The notes: generated by a model from the letters alone, not told the origin. DNA of 64,000 bases from Geminocystis sp. NIES-3709 (GCF_001548115.1 NZ_AP014821.1:744001-808000); one strand, 5' to 3'; shown: positions 33,213 to 42,512, numbered from the stretch's first letter. Numbers and translations are program-made.

Positions 33213-36059
33213 ATGTTAGAAATTAGTCCTAATTTTAGTTTTCTTACTGTGATAGACTTAGCGGAATTAGCTACTTTAGCAGAAAAATATTATCAGTCTG
33301 ACGACCCCAATACATCCCTAATAAAATCTCGTCAATTTATCGAAGTTTGTGCTAAATATGTATCAGCTAAAATCGGTATTTATGAAGAGATAAAAAAAGA
33401 AAAATTAATTTATATTATTAATACACTTCATAAGGAAAAAGCTATTTATGATCGTATTTATTATTTATTTAATGATGTTAGAAAATTAGCTAATTCCGAG
33501 GTTCATATATCTCCTAAAAATTCTACTACGATTGAGAACAATAATAGTAATAAAGCTAATTCTAGTACGGCTTTAAGGTGTATTAAAAAGATTCATAAAA
33601 TAGCGATTTGGTTTCATAAAGTATATTGTTTGGACCCAAAAAAACCTTTTCAAGAACCCACTTATATAGTTCCACCAGATCCAAATGATTTAATGAAACA
33701 ATTACAGGAAAAAATAGAAGAATTAGATAGACAAAATGAAGAAATGAAGACTAAACAGGTTGAAGTTGAAATTAAACAACGTAAACTGGAACTGGAGAAA
33801 GAACAAGAAAATTTAGCTCACGAAAAAGAAGAAATTAATAACCGTATCGAGTCTAATAATTTAGACAAGGAATTAACCCGTATTTCTCAGGAAACTATTT
33901 TAAAACCAGAGGTTATACGATCAAATATAAAAAAAGCTGGGGAAATTGACTCACAGACAATTTTAGGTACAGGGGAAAATATAGAATCAGAAGAATCGAA
34001 CAAATTAACAGAAGGACAAATATTACGTCATCATTACTTAATTGCTACTGAATTAAGCTCTGGTAGTTTCGGTACAACTTATATAGCTCATGATTTGGAT
34101 CAACCCAATCAACCAATATGTGTCGTCAAACAATTTACCCCTCAACAATCCAGTGATGGTACATTCAGTAAAGCTCTTACCTTATTTAATCAAGAAGCTG
34201 AAACCTTACAAAAACTAGGTAATCATCTTGAAATACCTCGACTCTATGCTTTTTTTGAAGAAAATAATAATCTATTCCTAGTCCAAGAATACATAGAAGG
34301 AAATACATTAAGAGATGAATTAGATACTCCCTGGGAAGAAAAAGAGGTTATTCAATTACTCAAGGATATATTGACTCCTTTAGTTTTTATCCACCAGAAC
34401 GAAATCATCCATAGAGACATTAAACCAGAAAATCTTATCCGTCGTGTAGTTGATAATAAAATAGGCGTAATTGATTTTGGAGCTGTTAAACAAGTTTTAT
34501 TAGAAGAAAAGAATAAACAAGCGACAGTTATCGGGACAAAAAGTTATATGTCTCCTGAACAATATATGGGAACTATCAGCTATAGTTGTGATATTTATGC
34601 AGTAGGAGTAATTGCGATCGAGGCAATAACAGGAAGAAAAATACCAGAAGGATTATCCTCAAAACAATACTTAGAAGAAATTACCTTTATTAGTGATGGA
34701 CTTAAACAAATTCTGTTGAAGATGACAGCATTTAGTCCAGAAAACCGTTACAGTTCTGCCCAAGAAGTATTAGATGCGATCGACATTTGGGAAAAACAAG
34801 ATGATAAAACTCCCACAATCATTAATCCCCCGACTCCTATAATAGAAACTCCACCAGTAGATAAACCAAAGCCTGAACCACCTACCGTAACTCCACCAAC
34901 ACCAGTTCACTCTTGGTGGCAAACAATACCCAAATTATGGTTAATTGGAGGAGGAGTTGCTTCTGTTCTCCTTCTTGGCTTATTCATCAAATCATTACCT
35001 TACCTTACCAAAACTAAATTAGTTCAAATAGAATTGACGCTCGGTACTCTCTGGAAACCAGAAAACTTACAAGGTTTAATTGAACATGTTGAGGATAATT
35101 CTGTACCAGCTAATTATTTTGATTTCCTCAAAGGGGATAAAGTAAAAGTGTTAGCCAATGGAGACATAAGTATTCCTTACACTGAAGCCGAGAAAAGAAT
35201 TGAAACCAAAGAGTGGGATATAGCTTTTGCGACTTCTCCTATCCTATCTATTTTTGCTAAAGACCAAGGCTATACCCATTTAGCAGGAATGTTCCCCGGT
35301 TCTACCCATTATCAAAGTGGATTTTTCGTTAGGGCTAATAGTCCAATTCAATCACTTAATAATATCAATTCCAATACTAGAGTTGCTTTAGGCGGATTTA
35401 ACTCTGCTTCTAGCTTCTACTTACCTGTTTATGACCTCTATGGTAAAACTATTACTGCTGATACAGGGAATCGTAGTCAAACTATTATCGAATTGGTTAA
35501 AGAAGGAAAAGCTGATGTTGGAGTGGCGGCGATCGGTGATTCCATTAAGAAAGATGATTCTGATTTTAGGATTATTCATGTTAGTCGGGACATCCCTGGT
35601 TCGGCTGTTTATGCTTCTCCTAGTCTCTCCCAAAAAGATCGTGATAATATCCAAAAACTAATGCTGAGTGCATCTCCTGAAGTGCAGGAAAAAGCTAACT
35701 ATGGTGAAAAACCAGAAGCTGATTATACTGAGTTCAGAAAAATAATTACTAGAGTACAAGAAATATTAGTTTGTAGTGACTTCACTCAAAATCCTGTCAC
35801 CCTTGCTTGTACTGGAAATATTCAAACTATTCAAGGCAAAATTAATGGCGTGTCCATCGAAGGGGATAACTTTATTCTCAAAGTATCTGGTGACGGACAA
35901 ATCCATAATATATTAATTCCTGTCAAGATGACTACAGAACTTTTTGGTAGTGATAAATTGACTGATATACAAGGGAAGTCAGTCATAGTTAAGAGTAATC
36001 AAATTAGTGGTAATAGTCTGAAAATAAATCAAAGTGAACAAGTTAAAGTATCTGAATAG
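33213..36059 (+). CDS. DUF4145-like / Ser-Thr kinase / PhnD-like sensor fusion
   Basis: 948 aa. Residues 1-140 resemble the DUF4145 or HsdR N-terminal helical domain (LAELATLAEKYYQSDDPNTS, SRQFIE). A coiled coil spans ~160-210. A protein kinase domain covers ~270-530: GSFGTTYIA glycine loop, VVKQF Lys, HRDIKPENLI, VIDFGAVKQ, GTKSYMSPEQY. One membrane helix lies at ~574-592. The remainder (~605-860) is a PhnD/TAXI-type periplasmic binding domain (LGTLWKPENLQGLIEHVED, WDIAFATSP, ALGGFNSASSFYLPVYDLYG, DVGVAAIGDS). So an outside solute sensor faces an inside kinase. First gene of a three-gene operon, two bases from the next. Confidence 0.85.
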   Translation: MLEISPNFSFLTVIDLAELATLAEKYYQSDDPNTSLIKSRQFIEVCAKYVSAKIGIYEEIKKEKLIYIINTLHKEKAIYDRIYYLFNDVRKLANSEVHISPKNSTTIENNNSNKANSSTALRCIKKIHKIAIWFHKVYCLDPKKPFQEPTYIVPPDPNDLMKQLQEKIEELDRQNEEMKTKQVEVEIKQRKLELEKEQENLAHEKEEINNRIESNNLDKELTRISQETILKPEVIRSNIKKAGEIDSQTILGTGENIESEESNKLTEGQILRHHYLIATELSSGSFGTTYIAHDLDQPNQPICVVKQFTPQQSSDGTFSKALTLFNQEAETLQKLGNHLEIPRLYAFFEENNNLFLVQEYIEGNTLRDELDTPWEEKEVIQLLKDILTPLVFIHQNEIIHRDIKPENLIRRVVDNKIGVIDFGAVKQVLLEEKNKQATVIGTKSYMSPEQYMGTISYSCDIYAVGVIAIEAITGRKIPEGLSSKQYLEEITFISDGLKQILLKMTAFSPENRYSSAQEVLDAIDIWEKQDDKTPTIINPPTPIIETPPVDKPKPEPPTVTPPTPVHSWWQTIPKLWLIGGGVASVLLLGLFIKSLPYLTKTKLVQIELTLGTLWKPENLQGLIEHVEDNSVPANYFDFLKGDKVKVLANGDISIPYTEAEKRIETKEWDIAFATSPILSIFAKDQGYTHLAGMFPGSTHYQSGFFVRANSPIQSLNNINSNTRVALGGFNSASSFYLPVYDLYGKTITADTGNRSQTIIELVKEGKADVGVAAIGDSIKKDDSDFRIIHVSRDIPGSAVYASPSLSQKDRDNIQKLMLSASPEVQEKANYGEKPEADYTEFRKIITRVQEILVCSDFTQNPVTLACTGNIQTIQGKINGVSIEGDNFILKVSGDGQIHNILIPVKMTTELFGSDKLTDIQGKSVIVKSNQISGNSLKINQSEQVKVSE

Positions 36060-36061
36060 TT

Positions 36062-37576
36062 ATGGAATTAACAATTAACAAAATTAAGAGAATATCATTA
36101 ATAACTATTACTGTAATCGTATCTACTCTTTTATTAAATTATTCTAATTATAAGAGATATTATATTAGTATTTTTGCTATTCAAACAGTAGATTTTAATA
36201 TCTTATCTCATATTTTACCGGCCAAATTATCTTTATTATTAATTAATAATAATCAACAAGAAATAGATAAAATTATTAACAGTAATTATGGATTATTTGG
36301 CATGGTTATTACTGATTGTAAAACAGATAAATTAGATTGTCCAGAACAAACAGTTTTATTTAGTACAAAATCATGGTATCAACAATATCATTTACAGGAT
36401 TTGAATAATAGGCATTTTGATTTTTTAAGAAATCCACCACCATTATTAACAGAACAATTTTATCGACGAATTTCTTCTAAAGAAACCGAATTAACTGGAC
36501 AAAATAATCAAGGAGAAATAATAGGCAGAGTTTATTATGTTCGCCGTCAATTTCCTAGTTTTTGGACGACTCAATTAGCATGGATAAAAAAACCTTTTTC
36601 TTTTCAAGATGTTAAACTTTTATATACTCTAACTTTTACAGTTATTACATTAATTGGTATTTTAGTCTATTTTATTTTAGACAGAATAGAAATTAATAAT
36701 TTTCTTAAAGAAGAAAAATACAAGAGCAAATTATTAGAGACAGAAAATGAGTTATTAAGATATAGAAATTTTAATAATGCTTTTGAACAGATTATTGAAC
36801 AGGATTTTTCTTCAGTTATTGCTAATAAGTTACAAGAACTTGATAGTTTATTAAAAAATATTTTACTTCGGATTAATTCTGATGCTAATAATATTATTCA
36901 TGATATTTATAAAGCACCATTATTATTTAATGCTGATTCAATTCCTAAATATATTAAAGAAATAGAAAATAATAGAGAACAATTTAATATTTCTGATGAA
37001 TTAATAGACTTATTAAAAAACCTAAATAATACTATCAAAACCTTGAAATGGGTAGTAGAAGAATTAAGAGGAATTAGCAGAATCCAAAGTGAAGCAACTC
37101 TTATACAAGAACAAATAAAATATTTTCAAAAAAATTTACCCCCTAGCATCCAAGATTGGCAAATAGAATTTATTTATCCTGATACTGATTTATGGATTGA
37201 CTGTAATCCTTGGCATCTAAGAAGCATTATTAAAAATGCCCTTTATAATTCTAGTTCGGCAATGAAAAAGTATAGACGTCAATTAAAAAAAGAAAAAGTT
37301 AACTTCAGCGGAAAAATTAAAGTGGAATGTAAACAAGAAAATAATTTAGCGATCGTGCAGATAGAAGATAATGGTTCAGGCATTCCCGAAGATATTATTA
37401 CTCGCCTCTATGAAACGCCAGAAAGACTGAATCAAACAGCAGGTAATTTGAGCGGGAATGGTAGCATTATTGTTTCCGCCTACTTATCACTACATAACGG
37501 TAAAGTAAAAAAGCAAAATCTTAACCAAGGTGCGAGGGTTAGTTTCATTTTTCCATTAATAAAACAGGAGGCATAA
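36062..37576 (+). CDS. Membrane histidine kinase
   Basis: 504 aa. N-terminal membrane helix (~12-28), an extracytoplasmic domain (~30-185), a second helix (~190-212: YTLTFTVITLIGILVYFILD), then a coiled coil and the kinase part. A poorly conserved H-box is seen at H280 (NIIHDIYKAP), then the N-box IIKNALYNSSSAM, G1 EDNGSGIPED and G2 SGNGSIIVSAYLSLHNGKV. It lies between the kinase/sensor fusion and the response regulator, with a one-codon gap and contiguous coding, so all three should act in one pathway. Phosphotransfer to Asp56 of the next gene is expected from family knowledge. Confidence 0.85.
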   Translation: MELTINKIKRISLITITVIVSTLLLNYSNYKRYYISIFAIQTVDFNILSHILPAKLSLLLINNNQQEIDKIINSNYGLFGMVITDCKTDKLDCPEQTVLFSTKSWYQQYHLQDLNNRHFDFLRNPPPLLTEQFYRRISSKETELTGQNNQGEIIGRVYYVRRQFPSFWTTQLAWIKKPFSFQDVKLLYTLTFTVITLIGILVYFILDRIEINNFLKEEKYKSKLLETENELLRYRNFNNAFEQIIEQDFSSVIANKLQELDSLLKNILLRINSDANNIIHDIYKAPLLFNADSIPKYIKEIENNREQFNISDELIDLLKNLNNTIKTLKWVVEELRGISRIQSEATLIQEQIKYFQKNLPPSIQDWQIEFIYPDTDLWIDCNPWHLRSIIKNALYNSSSAMKKYRRQLKKEKVNFSGKIKVECKQENNLAIVQIEDNGSGIPEDIITRLYETPERLNQTAGNLSGNGSIIVSAYLSLHNGKVKKQNLNQGARVSFIFPLIKQEA

Positions 37577-38536
37577 ATGGCACATATACTAATAGTTGAT
37601 GATGAAGCTCATATTAGATCAGAGTGGCGAACTCGACTAATACAAGAAAATCATACTTTTCAGGAAGCTGATGGTATTGATGAAGCTGTAGAAGCGATCA
37701 ATAATAGCCAAGAACAAGAACCATTTGATTTAATCCTTTTAGACCATAGTTTAGGAGAAGAACTAGGTTTAGATTTACTTGATGAAGTAGGCAAAGATTA
37801 TCTTCAGTATAGGGTATTAGTAATTACTGGACATGGCACAACATCATTAGCCAGAGAGTATGCTTCTATTGGTGCTATTGGACATTTAATAAAACCAGTC
37901 TCCGAAGCACAATTTAACACAGCAATCGCATCGGCATTAGAGAGAAGAAAGATTCAAGTAGAGGAAAAAGAAGATTGGGAGTCAGCTTATGCCGTCTTAG
38001 AAAATCTTGGTATTTTTGAGTCGATCGAAGTATTAAAATCCGATAGTACAAAAGCTCAGGAACAATATGAGATTTTAAAATCAACTTATGACCAACTATT
38101 AGATGATTTAAAGTTGGCGGGTGGTCAAGAGTATGCGATAGCGAATGCTTATGAAAAAGCTACTCAAACTCTTAATGATTCTGATGGTAGTGTTGAGGGT
38201 ATTATCCCGTTTTTAACCAAGTTTAAGGTTACTAAATCTTTTTGGTCAGATGTCAAAACTATATTTAAGAAAAGCCGTCTTTATTTCTTTGTTTTACAAA
38301 GTTATTTACTAAGAATTGCAGAAAATCCTTTAGCTTACCGTATTAAACATTTAGCTGGAGGAGCTGATGGTCATTATGAATATCGTATTGGTAGTGAATT
38401 TCGTTTATATTTTAGAAAGGAAGCTGATGATATTATTTTAGAAAGATTTGCCAATAAAAATATACAACCTGAGATTATTAAATTCTTAAATAATACTCAC
38501 GAAACTGCTTTCAATTCAGAACAATTAATCAATTAA
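37577..38536 (+). CDS. Response regulator fused to a RelE/ParE-like domain
   Basis: 319 aa. Receiver domain 1-125: acidic pair D8/D9, phosphoacceptor D56 in LILLDHSLG, T84 in VITGHG, K106 in LIKPV. A helical linker follows (about 130-205). The C-terminal ~100 residues read KSFWSDVKTIFKK, IAENPLAYRIKHLAGGADGH, YEYRIGSEFRLYFRKEADDI and ILERFANK, matching the RelE/ParE/HigB toxin fold (basic strands, R-I-G-x-E-F-R-L-x-F). No antitoxin is adjacent. So phosphorylation may switch a toxin-like RNase or a structural relative. Unusual output domain; most regulators use HTH or cyclase outputs. Confidence 0.75.
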   Translation: MAHILIVDDEAHIRSEWRTRLIQENHTFQEADGIDEAVEAINNSQEQEPFDLILLDHSLGEELGLDLLDEVGKDYLQYRVLVITGHGTTSLAREYASIGAIGHLIKPVSEAQFNTAIASALERRKIQVEEKEDWESAYAVLENLGIFESIEVLKSDSTKAQEQYEILKSTYDQLLDDLKLAGGQEYAIANAYEKATQTLNDSDGSVEGIIPFLTKFKVTKSFWSDVKTIFKKSRLYFFVLQSYLLRIAENPLAYRIKHLAGGADGHYEYRIGSEFRLYFRKEADDIILERFANKNIQPEIIKFLNNTHETAFNSEQLIN

Positions 38537-38546
38537 TTAACCTATT

Positions 38547-39482
38547 ATGAAAAAAATATTTTATCCTTTACTAGCCCTTTCTTTTCTCTCTGGCACGATC
38601 GTCCATCGTTTACCTTCGATCGCTTTCAATGAACAATCAAATGTTAGCCAAGAGCAATTAAATGATCAAGCATTATTAGGACTTAATTGGGTACAACAAT
38701 CAGGGGAATACAGGGCATTAGCGTATCAAGCCTTTAACATAGCTAAAATGGCTTTTGATTCTGCTAAAAAAGAGCGAATAGAGAATCCTACAGTAATAGT
38801 TGATTTAGACGAGACAATCCTTGATAACAGTCCTTACCAAGCTAGTTTAATTGATACTAATGAGGGATTCAGCAGTAAATCATGGAATCAATGGATATTA
38901 GCAGAAGAAACATTGGCAGTACCAGGAGCAGTAGAATTTATCAATTATGTTAATACTAATGGTGGTAAAGTATTTTTCGTTTCTAACCGTAATGAAAGTA
39001 CTACTAAAGATTCTGCTAACAATGACCTTGAATTAGCTACCATGAGGAATATGGAGAAATTAGGTTTTCAAGGGGTGACAGAAGAAACCCTGTTACTGAA
39101 AGGAGAATTTACTAATGATGGTAATACGGCGAAACAATGGCGCATGGAAGCCGTCACCAATAAAGAAGCTGATGGAGTTAAACGTAATATAGTTATCTTC
39201 ATGGGCGATAACCTTAATGATTTCTCAGAAATTGATAAAAATAGTAACCAAGTCAGAAAGGAATTTGTCGATCGAACTCAATTACAATACGGTTTATTTA
39301 CTGTGAATTCTGAGGGATTTAAACCAGCTTATATTGTGTTACCTAATCCTATGTATGGTGATTGGGAAAATGGATTATATGATGCTAAAAGATTTGGGAA
39401 AAATAGCATTTGGGATTTAAACCCAGAACAAAAAACGATCTTGAGGAAAGAATCGTTAATAAAATGGGATAATAATAAATAA
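38547..39482 (+). CDS. Acid phosphatase, HAD superfamily (e(P4)/class B-like)
   Basis: 311 aa with an N-terminal signal (KIFYPLLALSFLSGTI). The HAD motif I is IVDLDETILDNS (D-x-D-x-T/I), preceded by QQSGEYRALAYQAFNIAKMA, a hallmark of the 5'-nucleotidase lipoprotein e(P4) family, with VFFVSNRNE (motif II S) and GDNLNDFS (motif III/IV D-D). It is a periplasmic or surface phosphatase that frees phosphate from nucleotides or other organophosphates. Begins 10 bp after the response regulator, so it may belong to the same operon; a PhnD-like phosphonate sensor upstream would suit phosphate-related sensing. Confidence 0.85.
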   Translation: MKKIFYPLLALSFLSGTIVHRLPSIAFNEQSNVSQEQLNDQALLGLNWVQQSGEYRALAYQAFNIAKMAFDSAKKERIENPTVIVDLDETILDNSPYQASLIDTNEGFSSKSWNQWILAEETLAVPGAVEFINYVNTNGGKVFFVSNRNESTTKDSANNDLELATMRNMEKLGFQGVTEETLLLKGEFTNDGNTAKQWRMEAVTNKEADGVKRNIVIFMGDNLNDFSEIDKNSNQVRKEFVDRTQLQYGLFTVNSEGFKPAYIVLPNPMYGDWENGLYDAKRFGKNSIWDLNPEQKTILRKESLIKWDNNK

Positions 39483-39484
39483 TT

Positions 39485-39727
39485 ATGGATATAACGCAAT
39501 TAAAACAACCAGTAATAGGAGATGTAATTAAAGCCTTGAGACTAGAATTAAAACTATCTCAAGAAAAATTTGCTAGTCTTTTGGGAATTTCTTTTGTTTC
39601 CCTTAATCGTTGGGAAAATCATAAAACTATGCCCTCTTATTTAGCCCTACAAATAATTAATTTACATTTAGAAAAATTAGATGATAAAAGTTCACAATTA
39701 ATTAAAAAAACATTATCTATTTTGTAA
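39485..39727 (+). CDS. XRE-family HTH regulator, 80 aa
   Basis: A single Cro/C1 domain: DVIKALRLELKLSQEKFASL, LGISFVSLNRWENHKTMPSY then a short tail. L-S-Q-E-x-F-A-S-L-L-G-I-S and L-N-R-W-E-N are textbook. Downstream of the phosphatase with a one-codon gap, so probably co-transcribed; may autoregulate the preceding operon. Confidence 0.85.
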   Translation: MDITQLKQPVIGDVIKALRLELKLSQEKFASLLGISFVSLNRWENHKTMPSYLALQIINLHLEKLDDKSSQLIKKTLSIL

Positions 39728-39746
39728 TTAATTACCATAATATCTT

Positions 39747-39923
39747 ATGGGAAAATCAATAAAATCTAAACATTGTTATTATTGTAATAATTTAGTATTA
39801 ATTCGTTATCGTATTCAATATGATGATAGTAAAAAATGGGTAATGGTTTGTCCAAATTGTTGGGAATTATTAGCTAGAGATAACAAATTTTATCGATATG
39901 GTGGTACTTGGAAAGCTAAATAA
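39747..39923 (+). CDS. Small zinc-ribbon protein, 58 aa
   Basis: Starts MGKSIKSKHCYYCNN and continues to KWVMVCPNCWELLARDNKFY before TWKAK and stop. The two pairs C-Y-Y-C and C-P-N-C form a treble-clef or ribbon zinc site. 19 bp after the XRE gene on the same strand. Function unknown; too short for most automatic length cut-offs. Confidence 0.65.
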   Translation: MGKSIKSKHCYYCNNLVLIRYRIQYDDSKKWVMVCPNCWELLARDNKFYRYGGTWKAK

Positions 39924-39944
39924 ATTATTGCATAAACAAACATT

Positions 39945-40613
39945 ATGTATAAAACTATAGTTATAACAGGAGTCAGCAAAGGTTTAGGACGTGCTTTAAC
40001 AGAGAAGTTTATCAGTTTAGGTCATACTATCATCGGTTGTTCTCGTTCTCAAGATTCGATCGAGTATTTACAGCAAAAATATCCTCAACATTATTTTAGT
40101 GTTCTCGATGTATCCGATGATGAACAAGTAAAAACATGGGTTGAATCTTTTGTTAATGTTCCTAATTTGGTTATTAATAATGCGGCGCTAATAAACAATC
40201 CAGCCCCGTTATGGAAGATTAGTGCTGAAGATTTCTCCTATCTCATCGATGTCAATATCAAAGGTACTGCTAATGTTATTCGTCATGTTGTACCCTTAAT
40301 GATAAAACAAAAACAAGGAATTATTGTTAACCTTAGTTCTGGTTGGGGGAGATCGACTTCTCCTGAAGTAGCTCCTTATTGTGCTTCTAAATGGGCAATA
40401 GAAGGATTAACTAAAGCATTAGCTCAGGAATTACCGTCTGGCATGGCAACAGTTGCTGTTAACCCTGGTATCATTCATACTGATATGTTAAATATTTGTT
40501 TTGGAGAAGAAGCATCTTTTTATACTCCGATTAATGAGTGGGTAAAACAAGCTCTACCATTCTTACTGAAATTGTCCACAAAAAATAATGGACAGTCATT
40601 AACTGTTAGCTAA
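39945..40613 (+). CDS. Short-chain dehydrogenase/reductase
   Basis: 222 aa SDR. Cofactor motif TGVSKGLGRAL (T-G-x3-G-x-G, residues 7-17), NNAALI (N-N-A-G variant), Ser in VNLSSGWG and catalytic Tyr/Lys pair YCASKWA (Y-x3-K) all present, plus VNPGIIHTDM. R/S after the first strand suggests NADP preference, uncertain. Substrate unknown. Complete but at the short end of the family. Confidence 0.9.
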   Translation: MYKTIVITGVSKGLGRALTEKFISLGHTIIGCSRSQDSIEYLQQKYPQHYFSVLDVSDDEQVKTWVESFVNVPNLVINNAALINNPAPLWKISAEDFSYLIDVNIKGTANVIRHVVPLMIKQKQGIIVNLSSGWGRSTSPEVAPYCASKWAIEGLTKALAQELPSGMATVAVNPGIIHTDMLNICFGEEASFYTPINEWVKQALPFLLKLSTKNNGQSLTVS

Positions 40614-40632
40614 CTAAAATTATTGAACTAAT

Positions 40633-40980
40633 ATGAGTCGTATTCCAGAAGATTCAACGAGAGAAGAACGTATTGACTTTCAGATTGTAGTTGATGCTTA
40701 TGATGACGAAGAAAGGAGGATGGGATGGTATTACTATCTACAAGATAATCTCAATTTTCCTTTCTCTGCTAAGTGGTTAAACGGAAAAGATAGAGATGTT
40801 ACAGTGGTTGACTTATCACCAGAAGATGATTGTTTAGATAATATGTTTGTAGAAGTAGAATATGATGATGACCAATTTTCTGTACAACTAGAGGATATTG
40901 AACCAATTGATGTCGATGAGGTTACTCAAACTGCTATTGATGATTGGAAATATTGGGTAGAAAGAGGTTATGAATTTTAA
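40633..40980 (+). CDS. CcbP-type cyanobacterial calcium-binding protein
   Basis: 115 aa, very acidic. PEDSTREERIDFQIVVDAYD and DEERRMGWYYYLQDNLNFPF then VVDLSPEDDCLDNMFVEVEY, QLEDIEPI and DDWKYWVERGYEF follow the CcbP pattern seen in Anabaena (R-E-E-R-I ... GWYYYL-D-L-FPF ... DW-YW---GY-F). CcbP sequesters calcium; in heterocyst formers it affects differentiation, but this organism is not shown to differentiate. Ends four bases into the opposite-strand 40977 gene. Confidence 0.8.
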   Translation: MSRIPEDSTREERIDFQIVVDAYDDEERRMGWYYYLQDNLNFPFSAKWLNGKDRDVTVVDLSPEDDCLDNMFVEVEYDDDQFSVQLEDIEPIDVDEVTQTAIDDWKYWVERGYEF

Positions 40981-41294
40981 CTAGATGTTTTATTAACAAG
41001 AATCTGGTAAACCTGTTCGGGGTCATCAGGAGTGATAACAGGTTTTGTTAATTCTCCCTCATCAATAATGATTAATTTATCTTTCCATGGACGTTTAATA
41101 TCCAAGTTTAACCAATACTCAAACGAACCACCCCATATTCTGGTTTTACCGCTCCACCATGTCATTTGTTGTGTGCTGACCCGACTTATCTTTTTGTAAG
41201 GGATACGCTTATCTCCAAACGGAAAATAGTAATAAAGAATAGTTAAAGCATCATCGTCACAAATAATATATTCATCTTCATATAAAATAGTCAT
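40977..41294 (-). CDS. PH-domain-like small protein
   Basis: 105 aa, mostly strands: ILYEDEYIICDDDALTILYY, YFPFGDKRIPYKKISRVST, WSGKTRIWGGSFEYWLNLDI, IIDEGELTKPVITPDDPEQV. The alternation and I-P-Y-K-x-I segment resemble bacterial PH-domain proteins, and the P-E-Q-V-Y-Q-I-L ending suits the closing helix. No function known. Convergent with and overlapping the end of the ccbP-like gene by 4 bp. Confidence 0.55.
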   Translation of the reverse strand: MTILYEDEYIICDDDALTILYYYFPFGDKRIPYKKISRVSTQQMTWWSGKTRIWGGSFEYWLNLDIKRPWKDKLIIIDEGELTKPVITPDDPEQVYQILVNKTSS

Positions 41295-41370
41295 GGGTTA
41301 CTCTATGTTTAAAGTGACATTAAAGATAGCTTTTCTTCTCCTGTTAGCTTTAATTTACCATTACTGATAC

Positions 41371-41384
41371 TGTAAATATTTACA
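41371..41384. repeat. Palindrome TGTAAATATTTACA, copy 7
   Basis: Exact intergenic copy between the divergent 40977 and 41493 genes, about 110 bp before the latter. Confidence 0.9.
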
Positions 41385-41492
41385 TTCAACATATAGGTCA
41401 CAAATTAATAAATATAAAAAACCAGAATATTAATAGCTAAATATAATTAATTAATAGTAACATTAATTCAGTATTGTTGATTTACTTTAATA

Positions 41493-42512
41493 ATGAAAGC
41501 TATATCTCACTCATTAACTGGTGTAATTGCTACCTCTTTCCTTATTTCTACTAATCCTATTTACCTCTCCATTGCATCCATTGTTGCCTTATTGCCTGAT
41601 TGTGATACTTCTACCAGTACTTTGGGAAGAGTTTATCCCTTTAAGTTTCTGGCGAAATGGATAGAGAAAAGGTATCCTCATCGATCGATTACTCACAGCT
41701 TCCTTATTACAGGATTAATTATTTTATTGTCATCTCCATTAATTTTGATTAATCCAATTTTATGGAAAACTATATGCTTATCCTATTTCGTGGGATGGTT
41801 TGGAGATGTTTTCACTAAATCTGGTGTTTGTGCCTTTTATCCTTCTCAAGCAAGATTAATTATCCCCGGTAATCCCCGTCTCAGATTATCTACTAATTCA
41901 CCTGCAGAATATTGGTTAATTTCCCTTTTTGTTATTATCCTTATAATTTCTTTTTATCTTAATAATTTTGGGTCAATTACCAATGCTTTTAATAATTTTC
42001 TTAGGTTACCATCAGGTGCAATCGAACAAATTAGAAAAGATATTTCTGATAGTTTAATAACGATTAATATTAAAGGTTATCACACAATTACTAAGGAAAA
42101 AATTAATGATGATTTTGAGGTTATAGAGTTACTTACTTCTACTGATTTTTTAGGAAAAAAAGATAATGTTTTTTATAGAATTGGTACATCAGCAAATGTT
42201 AATATAAATGTATCATCAATGAAAATTATTAACCAAAAACCTATTAATATTAGAAGTACAGAGATTACTATAGATGATGATTACATTACAGAATATTTGG
42301 AAGAATTTAGTGATAGTGCTTTTATTACTGGTAACTTATTTACAGAAGATTGGGAAGATTTAATAATACCGAATAGAGCAGATATTTTTAATCCAATAGT
42401 TTTAAATATTGGTGGTAATTTATTCTTACAATCAGCACAAGTAAAGGAAGTTAAACAGTATCTTGATGATGCTTTTGTAACTGGTACAATAATTGTTAGA
42501 GAACTGGAATAA
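41493..42512 (+). CDS. DUF457/YdjM-like membrane protein with unique C-terminal domain
   Basis: 339 aa. The N-terminal ~165 residues are a membrane-bound metal-dependent hydrolase-like domain: KAISHSLTGVIATSF (H-S), LPDCDTSTSTLG (D-x-D), YPHRSITHSFLITGLIILLS (H-R-S-x-T-H-S), GWFGDVFTKSGVCAFYPSQ. These His/Asp positions are family ligands. Two or three TM segments lie around 15-35, 68-105 and 140-160. The C-terminal ~170 residues (YHTITKEKINDDFEVIELLT, DDAFVTGTIIVRELE) are unknown and resemble the tail of the 44896 protein. First gene of the envelope cluster. A truncated duplicate of its 5' end is at 17261. Confidence 0.75.
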   Translation: MKAISHSLTGVIATSFLISTNPIYLSIASIVALLPDCDTSTSTLGRVYPFKFLAKWIEKRYPHRSITHSFLITGLIILLSSPLILINPILWKTICLSYFVGWFGDVFTKSGVCAFYPSQARLIIPGNPRLRLSTNSPAEYWLISLFVIILIISFYLNNFGSITNAFNNFLRLPSGAIEQIRKDISDSLITINIKGYHTITKEKINDDFEVIELLTSTDFLGKKDNVFYRIGTSANVNINVSSMKIINQKPINIRSTEITIDDDYITEYLEEFSDSAFITGNLFTEDWEDLIIPNRADIFNPIVLNIGGNLFLQSAQVKEVKQYLDDAFVTGTIIVRELE

